Shown piece by piece: positions 1 to 11,561 of a DNA stretch of 64,000 nt. Both the position numbers and the translations under genes were made by a program. The notes below the pieces were generated by a model that was given only the letters and a program-made list of their open reading frames with translations, was not told the DNA's origin and searched no databases. Within the stretch, counting starts at the first letter, position 1. Each line of letters begins with the position of its first letter. The DNA is from Chalara sp. BL73 (taxonomy: Eukaryota > Ascomycota > Leotiomycetes > Helotiales), in assembly GCA_918026815.1 (NCBI GenBank), contig CAKJVC010000010.1:2668501-2732500 (forward strand). The letters are read 5' to 3'.

Positions 1-985
1 GAGATAGAGGTTACCAAAGTTGGAATTCTGAGGAATAAAATTGCTTTTGCAATGAATGGCTCATTATGACAATCAATGGAATGGAGGGCAAGCGTTTATG
101 CGACCTACCTTTCAGTCGTAGCGTTGAAGCTATCTATGTTGCTTAAAAAGTAGCAAGCTCACTAAGATAATAGAATTGCCTTTTTCATTCCAAATAAGAT
201 TGACGCTGCTACAAGAAACTGCGGAACGTCTTTCTATTTTTCCTGCCAACTACACACCCAATGCTACTCGAAGCAGAATTAGATATGTTTTCTTATCTGA
301 AGTAAGATAAGATGTAGTCCTATGATGTCCTATCAACTCTTCTTATCCCATTTGCTCCCAATGCACATCTCCACCGCCATTGTGCCGGCCAAAGAGCCTC
401 ATCTTTTGAAAACCACCAACTCCCTTGCGCTGACCTATGGGGGCAAGTTGATTTCAGTTAAACTGGGGTTGTGGAGCCTGTCTCTGACAGCAACTACAGC
501 CTAGTCCGAATCCTCGGGGCCACTTGAAATAACATCGTACATATCTATAATGCTGTCGCGTGTGTAGGATCCCACGCCATCAAGAGCATAGACTCGTTGC
601 CCCGCGCCGCCCACACAGAGATTGCGTCTATTTGTCTTCACATGCCCAGTTTTGTCGATAAATGTGTCTCGAAGTTATTCAGTTTTAAGTTTCGCACCTA
701 GAGCCTCAATGGGTATATCTGAATTCACAGTCTCGGCATTGTCGAGAAGATTCAGCAATAAGCCATATGTCATCTAGATATCTTCCAGCACTATTTTTCT
801 CTATACTACTTTAGCAGCAAGTGATTTTCACATCGCTTAGATCAAAAGAAAGAACGCTTGACTACAGAAGAAATTTAGACTTGACGCTCTAAAGAGTTAT
901 ATTCTTTATTCACCTTACTTATTCAAGTGCCTCTATTCCTTTACAATTTCCTGAAAGATACGGTGTACGCTTGTAGTTCTACAGC
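1..985. other. Intergenic stretch with one decayed coding fragment
   Basis: No intact gene is visible in the first 985 bases. The only coding-like stretch is on the minus strand at about 501-773 (listed separately). The rest is moderately AT-rich and holds only short chance reading frames. Confidence 0.6.
501..773 (-). pseudogene. Decayed coding fragment of unknown family
   Basis: On the minus strand a frame from 773 to the TAG at 501-503 reads as protein-like sequence (leucine-rich start, then segments such as FIDKTGHVKTNRRNL and GQRVYALDGVGSYTRD) but contains one in-frame TAA about 32 codons in. The bases just before the ATG (ATCTAG) could equally be a splice acceptor, so this may be the last exon of a broken gene. 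I do not recognise the family. Composition and lack of low complexity make it look like former coding DNA rather than chance, but this is a weak call. Confidence 0.25.
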
Positions 986-2378
986 CTAAGTCCTCATTGG
1001 ATGCAGCCAACTGAGCTTGCCTTTCATCGGCTCATTCTTTTGGACGTAATCCAATACTAGTCCCTTCTGAAGTTCAGGTGAGATAACAAAATTTACAGCT
1101 ATGTTCTCCACGAATTTCGGTACGATTAAATACCGAGAAATGATATATTGTAACTTGTTTGCCCAAGCGTGCATTCGCGTCTCGTGCCCCGAGTGTGCGA
1201 AGTCAGCCATGAGCGAGCTAGCCGGGCTCTTTCGGACTGCCTCGTAATTTTTGAACAGCTGTGTGAGATCAGAGGTGTCTGGGTTTCCGTTAGAAGCCGC
1301 ACGGGTGGCTTCTCGAAGACTGTTACAGAGCATCACAACATCTTGAACCCCGTTGTTGAATCCAAGGCCGAGGTGGGTCGTGAACTTGTGGCATGCGTCG
1401 CCCACGAGCACGATTCTACCCAAGCTCCAGTGCCGCACAATCCCCTCCTCAAGGTTCGTCATGCCTGCCCCTAACATATGCGGCCAGACATCTTTGACCT
1501 TCACCGTCTGGGTCAGGGGATATTCGGCAAACTCCTCGGCAACAGCTTGAATATCTTGATCTGTGTAATCCATGCGTTCCCTGGTAGGCTTCGTCAGTTT
1601 CTTGTATAGGAAGAACCACGACCGCTCTGGGCCGCTGAAATACGCGATGGACTTATCCCAACTCTGAGTGTCGTATCCTAGATTCGATTCTGACGGCGTC
1701 GGAAACGCCCCAAACAGGAGCTTGTAAGTTGCTACGAACGGCTCCTCGGGGTCCCAAGATCGGAACGGATCATCCATGAGGGCCAAATCGCGCATCAAGC
1801 GGCGGGTTTTGCTGTGGACGCCGTCGGCGCCTATAACGATAGATCCTTTATACACGCTCCCATCAGTACATGTAACGTTTACACCAGTATTGTTGGTTTC
1901 GATGTCGACCACCTTCTTATTAGTGAAGATCTTTTCTTTCGCGATAGTAGGGAGACCATTATATATGATTTCAACCAGCTCAGAGCGGTGAAATGCAACA
2001 GGGTAATAGCCATGGCTGAAATACAAGCATCAGTAGGAAGCTAGAGCGAAGTTGAGCTATCTGGACTTACTTCTCGCGTACACGTTCATACCTCGTGCCT
2101 TCTTTGAACGCATGTCCGTCGGCAGTAAAAGATAAATGATGATGGAGCTCGCTGCCCACAGGTAGCAAAGCCTCCAAAATACCGAACTGATGCATCACTC
2201 TGAAAGTGTGGGGATACACCACTAGACTGGCACCTTTATCTTCGACGATGGCAGGTCTGGACTCAAGGATAACAAAGTCGATGCCGGCGAGGTGAAGAGC
2301 ATGTGCAGCTATTAGTCCTATTGGGCCTCCGCCGACTACTATGACATTGAAACTGCCATCTTTGTCGTTGGTACTCAT
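986..2378 (-). CDS. FAD-dependent monooxygenase, PaxM-like (PHBH fold)
   Basis: Two exons, 2378-2071 and 2015-986, joined across a 55-nt GTAAGT...TTTCAG intron, give 445 residues. Visible motifs are the dinucleotide-binding VVGGGPIGL at residues 13-21, the DG motif in GADGVHSKTR, and the second FAD motif GDACHKFTTHLGLGFNNG. The last is the variant seen in fungal epoxidase-type monooxygenases of indole-diterpene and meroterpenoid clusters (PaxM/AusM group). The family is known to hydroxylate or epoxidise aromatic or prenyl substrates using NAD(P)H, FAD and oxygen. It lacks the membrane extension of the paralogue at 44610-47255. It is divergently transcribed from the reductase at 2963 over a 584-bp promoter. 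The substrate is unknown. The family call is secure; a role in a cluster with the reductase is inference. Confidence 0.85.
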
Positions 2379-2962
2379 AGTGATATATATCGTACCAAGA
2401 GCTATCCGATGTATCGAAATTGAAAATTCTATTATTCTGTGGAGCTTGTATCAAATTTGCTCCTTGTGGAGAGCAAAGACAGATGGCGAATGCTGGTCAG
2501 GCAAGTGAATTCATGGACTTGCAAATATCTGGCAGGCAATATCTCTCTTTAAATCATGTGAGTGCTCCTGGCCTCCTGCATTATGAGTTACTCGAACTTT
2601 AGCTTGCAGCTATGCGCCATATCTGATGCGCAAAAGACATCCCGAAATGGCTAGGAGCTGCGGGTAGCGGTGCATTTCTTCTTCCGCTGTAGTAAATCCG
2701 CGGATGAACTGTCAGACACGCATGCAGCAAAAAGGGGGTTGCGGGACGGCAGACTCATTATCCAGTCAGCATCTCCAGAGCCATCCCAATTGTGGGCCTC
2801 TGTGGGGCTCCCATTGCGAACCCTGTGCATCTGGCTTAACCGGCCACGTGACTACCCGCAAACTTACTTCTCATATACAGCAAACTGCTCTCTCTCTCTC
2901 TCTAATCTGCCACCTCGCTGAAAAATAAAACGGACCCCTCCCAAAAAGGTATATCGGCGAAA
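2379..2962. promoter_or_regulatory. Divergent promoter, monooxygenase / NAD(P)-binding protein
   Basis: This 584-bp space separates two start codons pointing away from each other. A (CT)8 tract at 2888-2903 lies about 60 bases before the rightward ATG, a common core-promoter feature in filamentous fungi. No other element was identified with confidence. Confidence 0.5.
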
Positions 2963-3791
2963 ATGCGCGTCTTAGTTTTGGGGGCAACTGGAAACCTAGG
3001 GTCGCGGCTTTTATCGGCCCTGCTTGCTCGTGGACATGTCACCGTTGGCTTTGTTCGCTCCCCTTCCAAGCTTCCACCACCGATATTAGAGAAGCTCACC
3101 GCAGCTGAGTGCGGTGATGCCAAATCAGCTTCTGACATTAAGAGAGCCGTCATCAAGCACAACTGCGACGCGATTGTCAACACGGCCGGTCACGCCGCGA
3201 TGGCACCATGGGGAAGCAGTGACCTGCCGGCCATCGTAGAGGCGGTCATTACCGCTGCCATTGACGTGGGCGATGAACGGGGAACTCCTGTTCGTGTATG
3301 GCTTCTTGCTGGGCTAGGACTGTTAGATATACCTACGCAAAAATCCAGAATTGTTGACTAGTTAAGTGTTCTGATACCGCGGTGCGTAAGGAAACTCTAA
3401 ACTGACTAGCTGCCACAGCTTGCATATCTACCCCGAACATCGCGACACCTGGGCGAAGGTTACCGGAGTTCCTCATTCAAGACTAGTCTGGTCTATCCTG
3501 TGCCCTGGAATCATGCATAGTCTCAGCAGTGTTACATATCCTCTGGATCATCGTGCCTCTGCCGAGAATCTTCTTGTCACTCGTGACGTGGCCCCGCGAT
3601 GGTCGGCGAGGTTTCTGTGTGCGCCTTTGATCGGTGGTTACTTGAACATCATGAGTCAGATCTCTTCCTACGGGACCACATTGGAGGATAACGCGGCTTT
3701 GATAGCTAAGGACCTTGAACAGGGGCTAGACAGCGTGTGGGCGTATCAGAAAGTTGGAACAAAAGCTATGAACCGAGAGAGAGACCCGTAA
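2963..3791 (+). CDS. NmrA/SDR-like NAD(P)-binding protein
   Basis: Exons 2963-3360 and 3419-3791 are joined across a 58-nt intron (GTTAAG...CCACAG), giving 256 residues. Splicing removes an in-frame TAG at 3359-3361 and restores the segment VDYLHIYPEHRDTW, which fits the DY-x-YPEH pattern I associate with this fungal family. The N-terminus LVLGATGNLGSRL carries the GxxGxxG nucleotide-binding loop of atypical SDRs (NmrA-like, NAD(P)H-binding). Such proteins act as redox sensors or isoflavone-reductase-like enzymes. There is no signal peptide or membrane segment. It shares a promoter with the FAD monooxygenase on its left. The reaction is not predictable. Confidence 0.75.
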
Positions 3792-4411
3792 ACAAGACTT
3801 ACCATGTGAAACACAGGCCGTAGCAGGCAAAATAGTGGTTAAATGTATACCCAATAACTTCCAGCGTAACGGAACTTGTGTCTCGGTGTTGTAAGGTTAT
3901 CATTGACACCAAGTCATTCCTGATGGGAACGGAAAAAGTTGGGCCCGCGAATTTCAAAAGCCACGGAAGATGTGGCATATCCCTCTCGCAATATAATACA
4001 AAGGATATTACTAAGAAAGCCCCGTTGCTACAAAACGGCTCCTAGTGAAAAAAGTAATTCTCCTAGATTCATTCTTACTTACTGCCATTAAATGAGCATA
4101 AAACTTAATGTGAAGACAGCTTAGAACTAAGATGCCTTGTTAATGACTATAACAGATCGAGATAACAGTTCGTGGGGATTTTCTCGACATTAGTGACTTC
4201 GTTCTGTAACCATGTGTCTTATACGCTCTACATCTTCTCAGAATTCCGAAGCTACGAAGGCGACAAGTTAAATCGTAGGTTTTTCAACATGTCCATAACA
4301 TAAGGACTAAATCTGATAATACATTAATCCCACAATGGCGCTTTTAACGTCATAAACTAGATCGCCTTGGCTTCACGATACGATATCCTAAATTTAGATA
4401 ACTCCAACACA
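3792..4411. other. AT-rich intergenic stretch, nothing recognised
   Basis: About 620 bases with many TA-rich words and no sustained reading frame. It adjoins a decayed gene and looks mutated, but no repeat ends were seen. Confidence 0.5.
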
Positions 4412-5620
4412 TTAAAATCCACAAGCCATGTAAGCATACCATCCTGAGTAGAGCCAATTTCCATGGGGCCATACGTTTCGTCTCTCACCTCTTCTTGCCG
4501 CCATTGTATGGAACATTTCAACCCTTGGATTCCTGAGCTGTTTAACCCTATAAACGTCTCCGTGACTGATTTCCGATTTGAAGAGGTCTGGCATTCCGAA
4601 GCAAAGGAGAAAACAGGAAGATATCTTCAAGGGCCATCCACACCCCTTGGCCTGCATGTGGCTGCATGGCGTGAACAGAATCTCCCAGTAGCAGGCATTT
4701 TCCTTTGTACCAATTACCGCGGAGGGGAAGCCTCAACACGGGATAAAGCCTAACTGTACCAGAATCCATGACTACGCCTTTCAAGAGCGTACCCCAATTC
4801 CCGTTGACATCTTTCAACGCACCATCCACGAGGATTGCCTTGTAAGGCTCAATTGATTTCTTGTCTTGCTCTTGCCGACCGTCACGCATATTTTCTTTAG
4901 CTGGCATCAGAACCTCCTGGGTGAAAAACCAGTACAGGTCATTCCTAGAACTATCAGACGGAGTAGCCGCAAGGAAGCCGTCAGGCATGGTCGCAGCATG
5001 CAGATCCCGTACTTTCCGGAGCTAGGCTCCTGCTGAGGAGCTGGCGTGAGAGAAAACATGGACGCAAGGCCAGAGTATTCAGGCTGAATGCCAGTGTCGA
5101 TATATGTCAAACGAACAATAGAGCGAATGCCATCACATCCTAAAGAAGGTCCGCGTGGTCTCTCGAGCCATCCTTGAAGGTTAAATTAACGACATCGCCA
5201 TCCTCTTGGATCCCAATTAGTCATTTACCTCAACGCACCTGAATTCCCTTCTCTTTCTAGACTTTTTCCAGCAATTCTTTTACTACGCGCCTCCTTCTAA
5301 CCCTGGAGTATGGATAATCAGTCTTGTTTTCGCCCCAACGTGTGATATTAACAGAACCTAGATCTATACCAGAGCTAGAATGCATAACCATCTTGCTAGT
5401 TACAGCCTCATAATGGAGGACGCGTTCGTAGACATCTAGGTGAGCAAGCAGACGCAAGCTATTACACGGAATCCCACTGCACCACCTAGAGTTGTAGGTT
5501 CTTTCCATAATTTGTAGACCGTACAAGATAACTTGTTTTGACGGCAAAGTTGTAGTCCTGTTGGACGCACGCCGATGATAATGACCTATTAATGGTGAGT
5601 ATTTGGACCGGAGAAACGTT
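4412..5620 (-). pseudogene. Decayed FAD monooxygenase (salicylate-hydroxylase-like)
   Basis: Fragments in different minus-strand frames line up in the order of one FAD monooxygenase. About 5600-5530 carries a nucleotide-binding start (VIIIG.xPTGLQL). The segment 5547-5257 has GIPCNSLRLLAHLDVYE and PYSRVRRR. The segment 5110-4907 is a short linker. The segment 4988-4548 has LLLGDSVHAMQPHAGQG, the GD FAD motif. The segment 4657-4412 is a C-terminal tail with RNPRVEMFHTMAARRGERR. At least three frame changes separate them and the first glycine loop is damaged, so no functional protein can be made. It is the fifth FAD monooxygenase trace in the window and may be a relic of a larger gene set. Confidence 0.75.
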
Positions 5621-7599
5621 GTTATTGTGGCTAACTCTCGTTACAAAGAGTTTAAAACAGTAGGGTTAATCAAGATCAAGAACTGAGCAATTACCTCTCG
5701 AATATTCGTCATTGACTCCATTTTGTCTTGAGAAGTTCTAGTAAAGTGTTGATTGAGAGTCGATAAAACTCGATTTGAGTTTTAGGGCTTCTGCTTGTTT
5801 TCGACTACGACTGGTGCTGAATCTAGGATAAGAGAATATGGTCATGGGCACCTGTTTGTATTAGTTCGTGTCAAGTCTGCGAACGTTTTCAGGGTGTTCG
5901 TCGCCTGAGAGTGGCTTAGAGTGGCCAAGTCATCAACCACCGAGACCCGAATCTTCGGTTTTCGGCTGTTGTTAAGTTGGTGAACAAAGTAAAGTCGAAC
6001 AAACATCAGGCAGCACGGAAACCCGAGATTTAATTTTTAAAGGCTGTTTAAGACTATTCATACCCAGAAGATAATGGTTTGTGGAAAAACCATAAGCTGT
6101 CAAGTGCGATTACTTCAAATATGCCAAGTTTATGCTCGCCTTGTGCTTGATCTGAGTACGTACGCCCATTAGGCTTACGACTTGGCTATCTAGGTATTAA
6201 AAAATCACATTGGCGATGCGAACAGTATGAGCGCCAGCTAGAACTCAGGAATTTCCGGTTAAGTGCCACGAATTCTCTTCGGTAAACACAGTCATTATTC
6301 TTTTCGTTTCTGATGTTCAAATTTATATACATCTCTTTCGGACTTATAACCCTGCTATCTTTCCAGCATCAAAAATATTTGTCATCAATTGGACTCGCTT
6401 TCGCATTTTAACTTTCTCGGGCCTCGGTCTTAGAATTCGAAAGACAGAAATATGAGGTCTGTCAAGTTCTTATTTCTGGTTGCGACTATAGTGTCCGGTG
6501 CTTCGCAGCCGACGAAGAAAAGACGCCTAAAGACCACGGCGCCAACGAAAGGGCACCTTTCTGCGGTTATCTATCTTGCTATAATATAGCCAGGAATCAC
6601 AGTTATGTTCATATGCTATGCTATAGGCATAAGTTGTGTTCGATACAATGCCGAATTGCCTGCTTAATAAACCTTTACAGCGCTTTTTCACTCTGCCAAA
6701 CGCTTTCCATGTGTAGTTTAAACGATAACGGGTATTTTTCCGTACTCAACACTACCGCGAGTACAAGATATCTACTGTCAATATAGATTACTTACCAAGT
6801 CGCGTGCAAACTATTATTTTTGTTGGCTATATTGGCGCGAATATCATTTTTTTTTTATAATTTCTTCATCGAATTTAGTAGCCACCGAGCCCTGGAAAAT
6901 ATGCGTAACCGTAGTAGTGTTCTTAGCGTCCTAAACTTGCTGCCGCTTATTACTCTGGCTAGTCGCAACAATCCTTTTATTTATATTACTGGAAGTTCGT
7001 TCGACACTTTTAATTTAGCCTACTGCTAGAGTGGCCGGGTTGCAATTTCCACGCTGTAGCTTACTTAGTCCTTTACCTATTTCACGAAATTAATCATTGT
7101 AAGGTTTATTAAATTCAAGTCATTTTCGTATTAACTCAAAACAGATAAGTAGAATTATGTTTGGGATCTTATTGATCATAACATATTTTATACCTTGGGC
7201 ACTGTTATATGTTGTTTCTTTCCTATTCTAGACAGGACACTGAGTTTAGGTTATAGGCCACCGCTATATTTGTTGCCATCGTTATCCAAGCGTGTAGTCC
7301 TATACGTTATGCGTTTTACGAGGTTTTCTTTCACTTTTACGCTTTCTTATCTGCTGGTAGTTTTGCTGGCATTTGGGTTCACTGTCAGACCAAAAATTTG
7401 TTCCAGCTTTTCCTCGTTCAGATTGCTCTCTGCCTTTGGGGGTTTGAGCACTTTTCTGGCCTTTTTCTGCTCCTCTCCCGCAACTGCAGTAGTACGAAAG
7501 CTACCACGTTTCTAGCACGGGAATTAGGAAGATATGGCTCTAGTATCGTAGAAATTACCTTGCAAAATATTGCAAGATAACTCTCACGATTAGATGCAC
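5621..7599. other. Gene-poor stretch
   Basis: Nearly 2 kb without a convincing gene. It holds one tiny ORF with a signal-peptide-like start (6452-6589, listed separately) and AT-rich low-complexity DNA. The longer open frames here have no protein-like features. Confidence 0.5.
6452..6589 (+). CDS. Possible 45-residue secreted peptide or orphan first exon
   Basis: ATG at 6452 opens a 45-codon frame whose start MRSVKFLFLVATIVSGASQ looks like a secretory signal peptide, followed by a basic stretch (TKKRRLK) and a TAG at 6587. It may be the surviving first exon of a lost secreted protein or simple chance. There are no conserved cysteines and no family resemblance. Confidence 0.2.
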   Translation: MRSVKFLFLVATIVSGASQPTKKRRLKTTAPTKGHLSAVIYLAII

Positions 7600-7762
7600 C
7601 TATACAGTTAACAAATGTCGCTTCTTTATTAGAATCTAGCATACCCTCGCATCGCACCTTGCGCGACTTACATTCGTCACAGGACTTTAAGGGCTTTGGG
7701 CTTAACATCACGTTCGTATACACTTGGTCTGCTCCCCTAGGACGCAAGTGCGGCTGATTCAT
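7600..7762 (-). pseudogene. Zn2Cys6 zinc-cluster fragment
   Basis: A minus-strand frame contains KSCDECKSRKVRCEG, which matches the first half of a fungal Zn2Cys6 DNA-binding cluster (CX2CX6C with the RK basic pair). The following residues do not supply a proper second CX2C...C half and the frame runs into unrelated sequence. I read it as the 5' remnant of a dead transcription-factor gene. A first exon with an undetected intron is possible but no downstream regulatory domain was found. Confidence 0.4.
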
Positions 7763-8209
7763 ACAAATGCCTACTTCATAGCATGATGCTCAATTAAAAT
7801 ATTAACAATCTTAGGTCACCTGTTTCTATCCCCCGTTTACATTGTGCGATTGATTGCCCTCTGCTACTAACTACATGGGGATGGGATACTCCTTGGCGAT
7901 AGTACTCTACAGCTCCATCGCTACCATCCTGAGAGATCACAGCTTCAGAAAGATCAGGCAGAACGAGATAAAGTGCAAGGAGAATCTTTGGCGTAATGGC
8001 TCCAGGCTTCTGTAGCTATGACGAGAGGTAGGCAGATTTTAGTGACAAATAACACGAGAAGAACGAACAAAAAAAAAAAGGTAGGACCCTGCATCCTAGC
8101 CAGGTGGCCAGGTGGACTTGGAGTAAGTGGGAACTGACCAAATGGGCGGTTCGGGGAAATTGAAAATCCCGACAGAGTCGTGGCTACCCCCGAACAACCG
8201 AGGCGGTCA

Positions 8210-8870
8210 CAGTTGGGCCAGGGTAGCGAAAAGCTTGGCCAGGGTAGAAATAACGCTAAGCATACGCCAAGCACATGCTTGCTAACTTACTTTTTTGCTT
8301 CGTGTGTATTTGCACGCTTGTGTTGATTAATAACAAGTTATTAAAAAAAAATTGTATAATTAACATATACAATGCATATGTATAACTAATATATTAGTGC
8401 TATTAACAATAGTAACAGTTGAAGCAAAACGGGCTATATATTATTAGCAGATATCATGCATATGTTTAGTATATGCTCAATATATTCTAAGCTTGTAACA
8501 CTATTGCTTAATTAAGCAATGTGTCAAGAGTTAGCTTACGTAATAAGCCAAAAAAACATCTTTTATAGGTCTACAACGTAAATACATATTATTTAATACA
8601 AGCACCTACAACCCGTATTTTATCGACGTAATACTTTTATTAATATTATATACCTGACAGAACAGTTTGTCTACTTATATCACATAATTGATTACACTAC
8701 ATTCCAACTACACGCCTACTATATACCAAAAATGCGCTGGACCTACACTAAACTAACAACTATACTACCATTAGAATACAACTTAACTTGAGCCAGGGTA
8801 GAGCATTTTAGTCAAAATTAAGGTTCGATTCTCTACCCTGGCTAAGCTTTTCTCTACCCTGGGTCAACTG
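8210..8870. mobile_element. Inverted-repeat DNA element (MITE-like, about 660 bp)
   Basis: The left end (8210-8247) begins CAGTTGGGCCAGGGTAGCG and the right end, read on the minus strand from 8870, begins CAGTTGACCCAGGGTAGAG. About 38 bp of inverted repeat carry about four mismatches. The interior (8280-8790) is very AT-rich and holds no ORF. Next to the right end there is a second hairpin, with AGCCAGGGTAGAG near 8792 inverted at about 8831-8844. No clean target duplication was found. A non-autonomous DNA transposon is the simplest reading; the superfamily is unknown. Confidence 0.55.
8503..8520. repeat. Perfect 18-bp palindrome
   Basis: ATTGCTTAATTAAGCAAT is its own reverse complement and lies inside the AT-rich interior of the inverted-repeat element. 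Flanking ACACT/ATGTGT bases extend the symmetry imperfectly. Confidence 0.6.
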
Positions 8871-9801
8871 GAACCCGACAACCGAGTCCAAGCTTTTTCG
8901 CTGTCCAGATACACTCAGTATCGTAGGCGAAACTTTTGAAGGATATATCTTTATGGTCACTGTATATTTTTTACAAGGAGCACTTAAGAGCATTTCTTAC
9001 TGGCTATTTGGGGTTGTTCTACCCACGTTCGGCTTTTTTTTTAGAGCGAGACCCTGTCGCACGTAGCGACTGAATTCACTCACTTCAACTCGCCAGGTGC
9101 GACACTCGGATTTTGGGACCTAGCCTGGATGATACTAAAAACTGCCGGGCCTCCGAAGAAAGTTTCCACAGAAAGAAGCTAAAGGCATGCAGAAAATTAT
9201 CTGCCTTCTATCTTAGGTATGCATGCTTGCATAAGTCTTTGCTCAGGCTAGAAAAGATAAGGCTGCATCACAGAGGCATTAGCTCGGCCGCCGCCTGAGC
9301 ACAGGAGAAGCCGTCAGCATGTTCACCTAAGGCCGGCTGATCCGTTTTCTCCTGCCTAGAGCACCGTCGTGACGCAGGCCATTACCCATATATCAACTCC
9401 ATGTGACTTTTCACATGCGGCTTATTTCAAGTTCGACCCGGTGCGGATACCCTGCTGAAAAATACAGTACGTGGTTTCAATGACTATCAACTAGGCCGCC
9501 TTGATAACAACAAATCTGTAATCGGGGCACTCAATCTTTCCCCTTCCCCCTTCCCCCCTTTGCAATTCTGATACTTTCAGCAGCGCTATAGTAGTGAAGA
9601 CAAAGAAAGGTTGCTGCAAGGTAGTATACTTTGGAGCCGTCGAATAAGAACGTCATACATGTTAGATTAACAACGCGAAGATCTACATCTTTAGCTATCA
9701 CCATACACGATACCCCAAGGGTTTTCCTATCCGACTAAACTCGAGATAATTTGTGCAAGTATCTTTTATAAGATTTGTATACAGCGCATTAATAGTCAAC
9801 C
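8871..9801. other. Intergenic, nothing recognised
   Basis: No gene or RNA was recognised. A C/T-rich run near 9540-9560 is the only compositional feature. Confidence 0.5.
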
Positions 9802-10421
9802 TTACCAAGAAAACGACTCTTCCAGAAACTCCACATTCCACACGGCTTGGCGTGCGCGAGCAACAGAGCGAAGCTCATTGGCAAGAGAGCCGGTACCACA
9901 AACGCTTATTGCACAGGTACCTAACGTCTGATTATCTCCTGATGCACGAGCTCCTCGGAATTAGGTTTTCCGAAAAATATTTGGATATCAGACGCGGGAG
10001 TAATTTCACTATCACGACCAGGTGTGATAAAAACCAAGACCTTGAGGAAGCCGCGACATTCTGTTGATGCCAGGACTTCGGTCATTCAAGGGTTGATCCA
10101 TTCCATGTGTTCAGGCGACTGTATAATCCAAACAAGTGTAATGCGCTGAATAGCTGCCGTGCTATTTCCGCGCGCTTCAACGAGGTTACGCACGTGTGAA
10201 ACTTGGTGGGCAATACCAACGCTAGCCGCAAAGAGCATGACTGAGCCGTACGAGGAGAGATCTTGCAAGCCTGATGAAGTATAAGTGATAGGAACAATCA
10301 CACTAGAGATACCACACACCGTAAGGACCCCCGAATAGTGCAGAGGTGGTAAGATTTCTCTTAGACGCCAATTCAGTCTTTTAACAAAAAGCGTTTGTAA
10401 ATCTAGGGCATCGACGGACAA
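9802..10421 (-). pseudogene. 3' remnant of a ferric-chelate reductase gene
   Basis: Minus-strand frames give the C-terminal NADPH-binding part of a fungal ferric reductase. First comes MLFAASVGIAHQVSHVRNLV with RITLVWIIQSPEHMEWINP. After a frame change there is ITRPRDSEI and QIFFGKPN. After another change comes the terminal SVCGTGSLANELR (the CG motif) and EESFSW followed by a TAA at 9802-9804. The C-terminal aromatic FSW and the CG motif are hallmarks of the ferric reductase / NADPH oxidase superfamily. No heme-binding transmembrane half is visible upstream, and the expected AGG before VGI is degraded. This is a truncated, frameshifted relic. Confidence 0.7.
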
Positions 10422-11561
10422 GACGACTTATAGAGACTTTGACTAAACCGGACCTGTTTAATCGTCCGAGGCAGAATTCTTTCTCTGTAGTAGCACTTCC
10501 TTAACTCTAAGCTAGAGAAAAAGAATGCGAGGTCCACCACTCAATTTGGGCATATAAAGAAGGATATATATGCTAGCCAGGCTGAAATCTCCAAGGCCAG
10601 GCAATCTTGAGATTTAGAAGAGTGAGACCTAGAGTTGCGGCAGTCTGAGAGCAATTATATTCTACCATAACCTGCGAGTATATCGATGAGTATATATATG
10701 ACGCGCAAGCCGCAGACCACGAAGTTAGCACGCCTTGACAGGAGTATCCTCATGCTGAAATCGAAAAGTGCCATGAAAAATAACTCTGATTTTTTCGTCC
10801 TTGTGGTCGAGACGTCTTGAAGCTAGGCAAACGTTCCATAGCTAGGTTTGTGGCGTCAAGATTTCGGTCTCACGGATACAAATGAGGTAGCACTTACACA
10901 CAGAGCAAACTCCCCGCTGACAATTGAAACGACAACCCACTTCCTCAACATAGTCCCCTTAGATCAATTAGATCACTGCCCCCACCATCCCATTTCACTT
11001 CATAGAGGTCCTCCTCTCGAAACTCCACCGCCGCAAAGTGGGCTCCAATATCTGTCCTGCTATGCATATTATCACATCCATGGTCCAATCTTGTTGGGTG
11101 CGGCAACTTGATTGAAGCAATGTATTGCCGCAAAATATTTTGCAACTGCCGTGGATAAAAAGTAAACCATCGGCGGGAGACCCGGAATCGATGTTGGACA
11201 CTATATCTGCCTTTGCACCGAGAAATACAATCCTCGGCCGTTGTTGAGCTGCTAATGAAAGGACATGCGAAACTCCCTAGCGGCGAAAATCCGAAATTCC
11301 GGGTTGCACGTGGCGAGAATATCTCGACACGACACGGCCAGTTAACCCTGGAGACTTTAGCCCAATTTCCGAGACCGAAACGCCAAAGCCAGTTTCGGTA
11401 CTAGCAGAAGCATGCTCATAGCTTAAAACTGAAACTTTTTTCCCCATAATATCGAGTTGCCACCAGCTCTTTGCCTCAAGCGGTGGGATACAGAACCCAT
11501 ACCGTCGCTCTATAAATCCATTCATCGTGAATAATCTTTGTGGCCAATTCATATCATCAAG
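10422..11561. other. Intergenic region upstream of the CocE-like gene
   Basis: No supported gene. The open frames at 10848-11573 on both strands have no domain-like sequence. The 3' part must contain the promoter of the hydrolase gene, but no clear element was picked out. Confidence 0.45.

Noticed and set aside
6820..7515. Open plus-strand frames rich in Phe, Leu and Ser
   Set aside because: Composition follows from T-rich DNA; there are no conserved motifs and the frames overlap.
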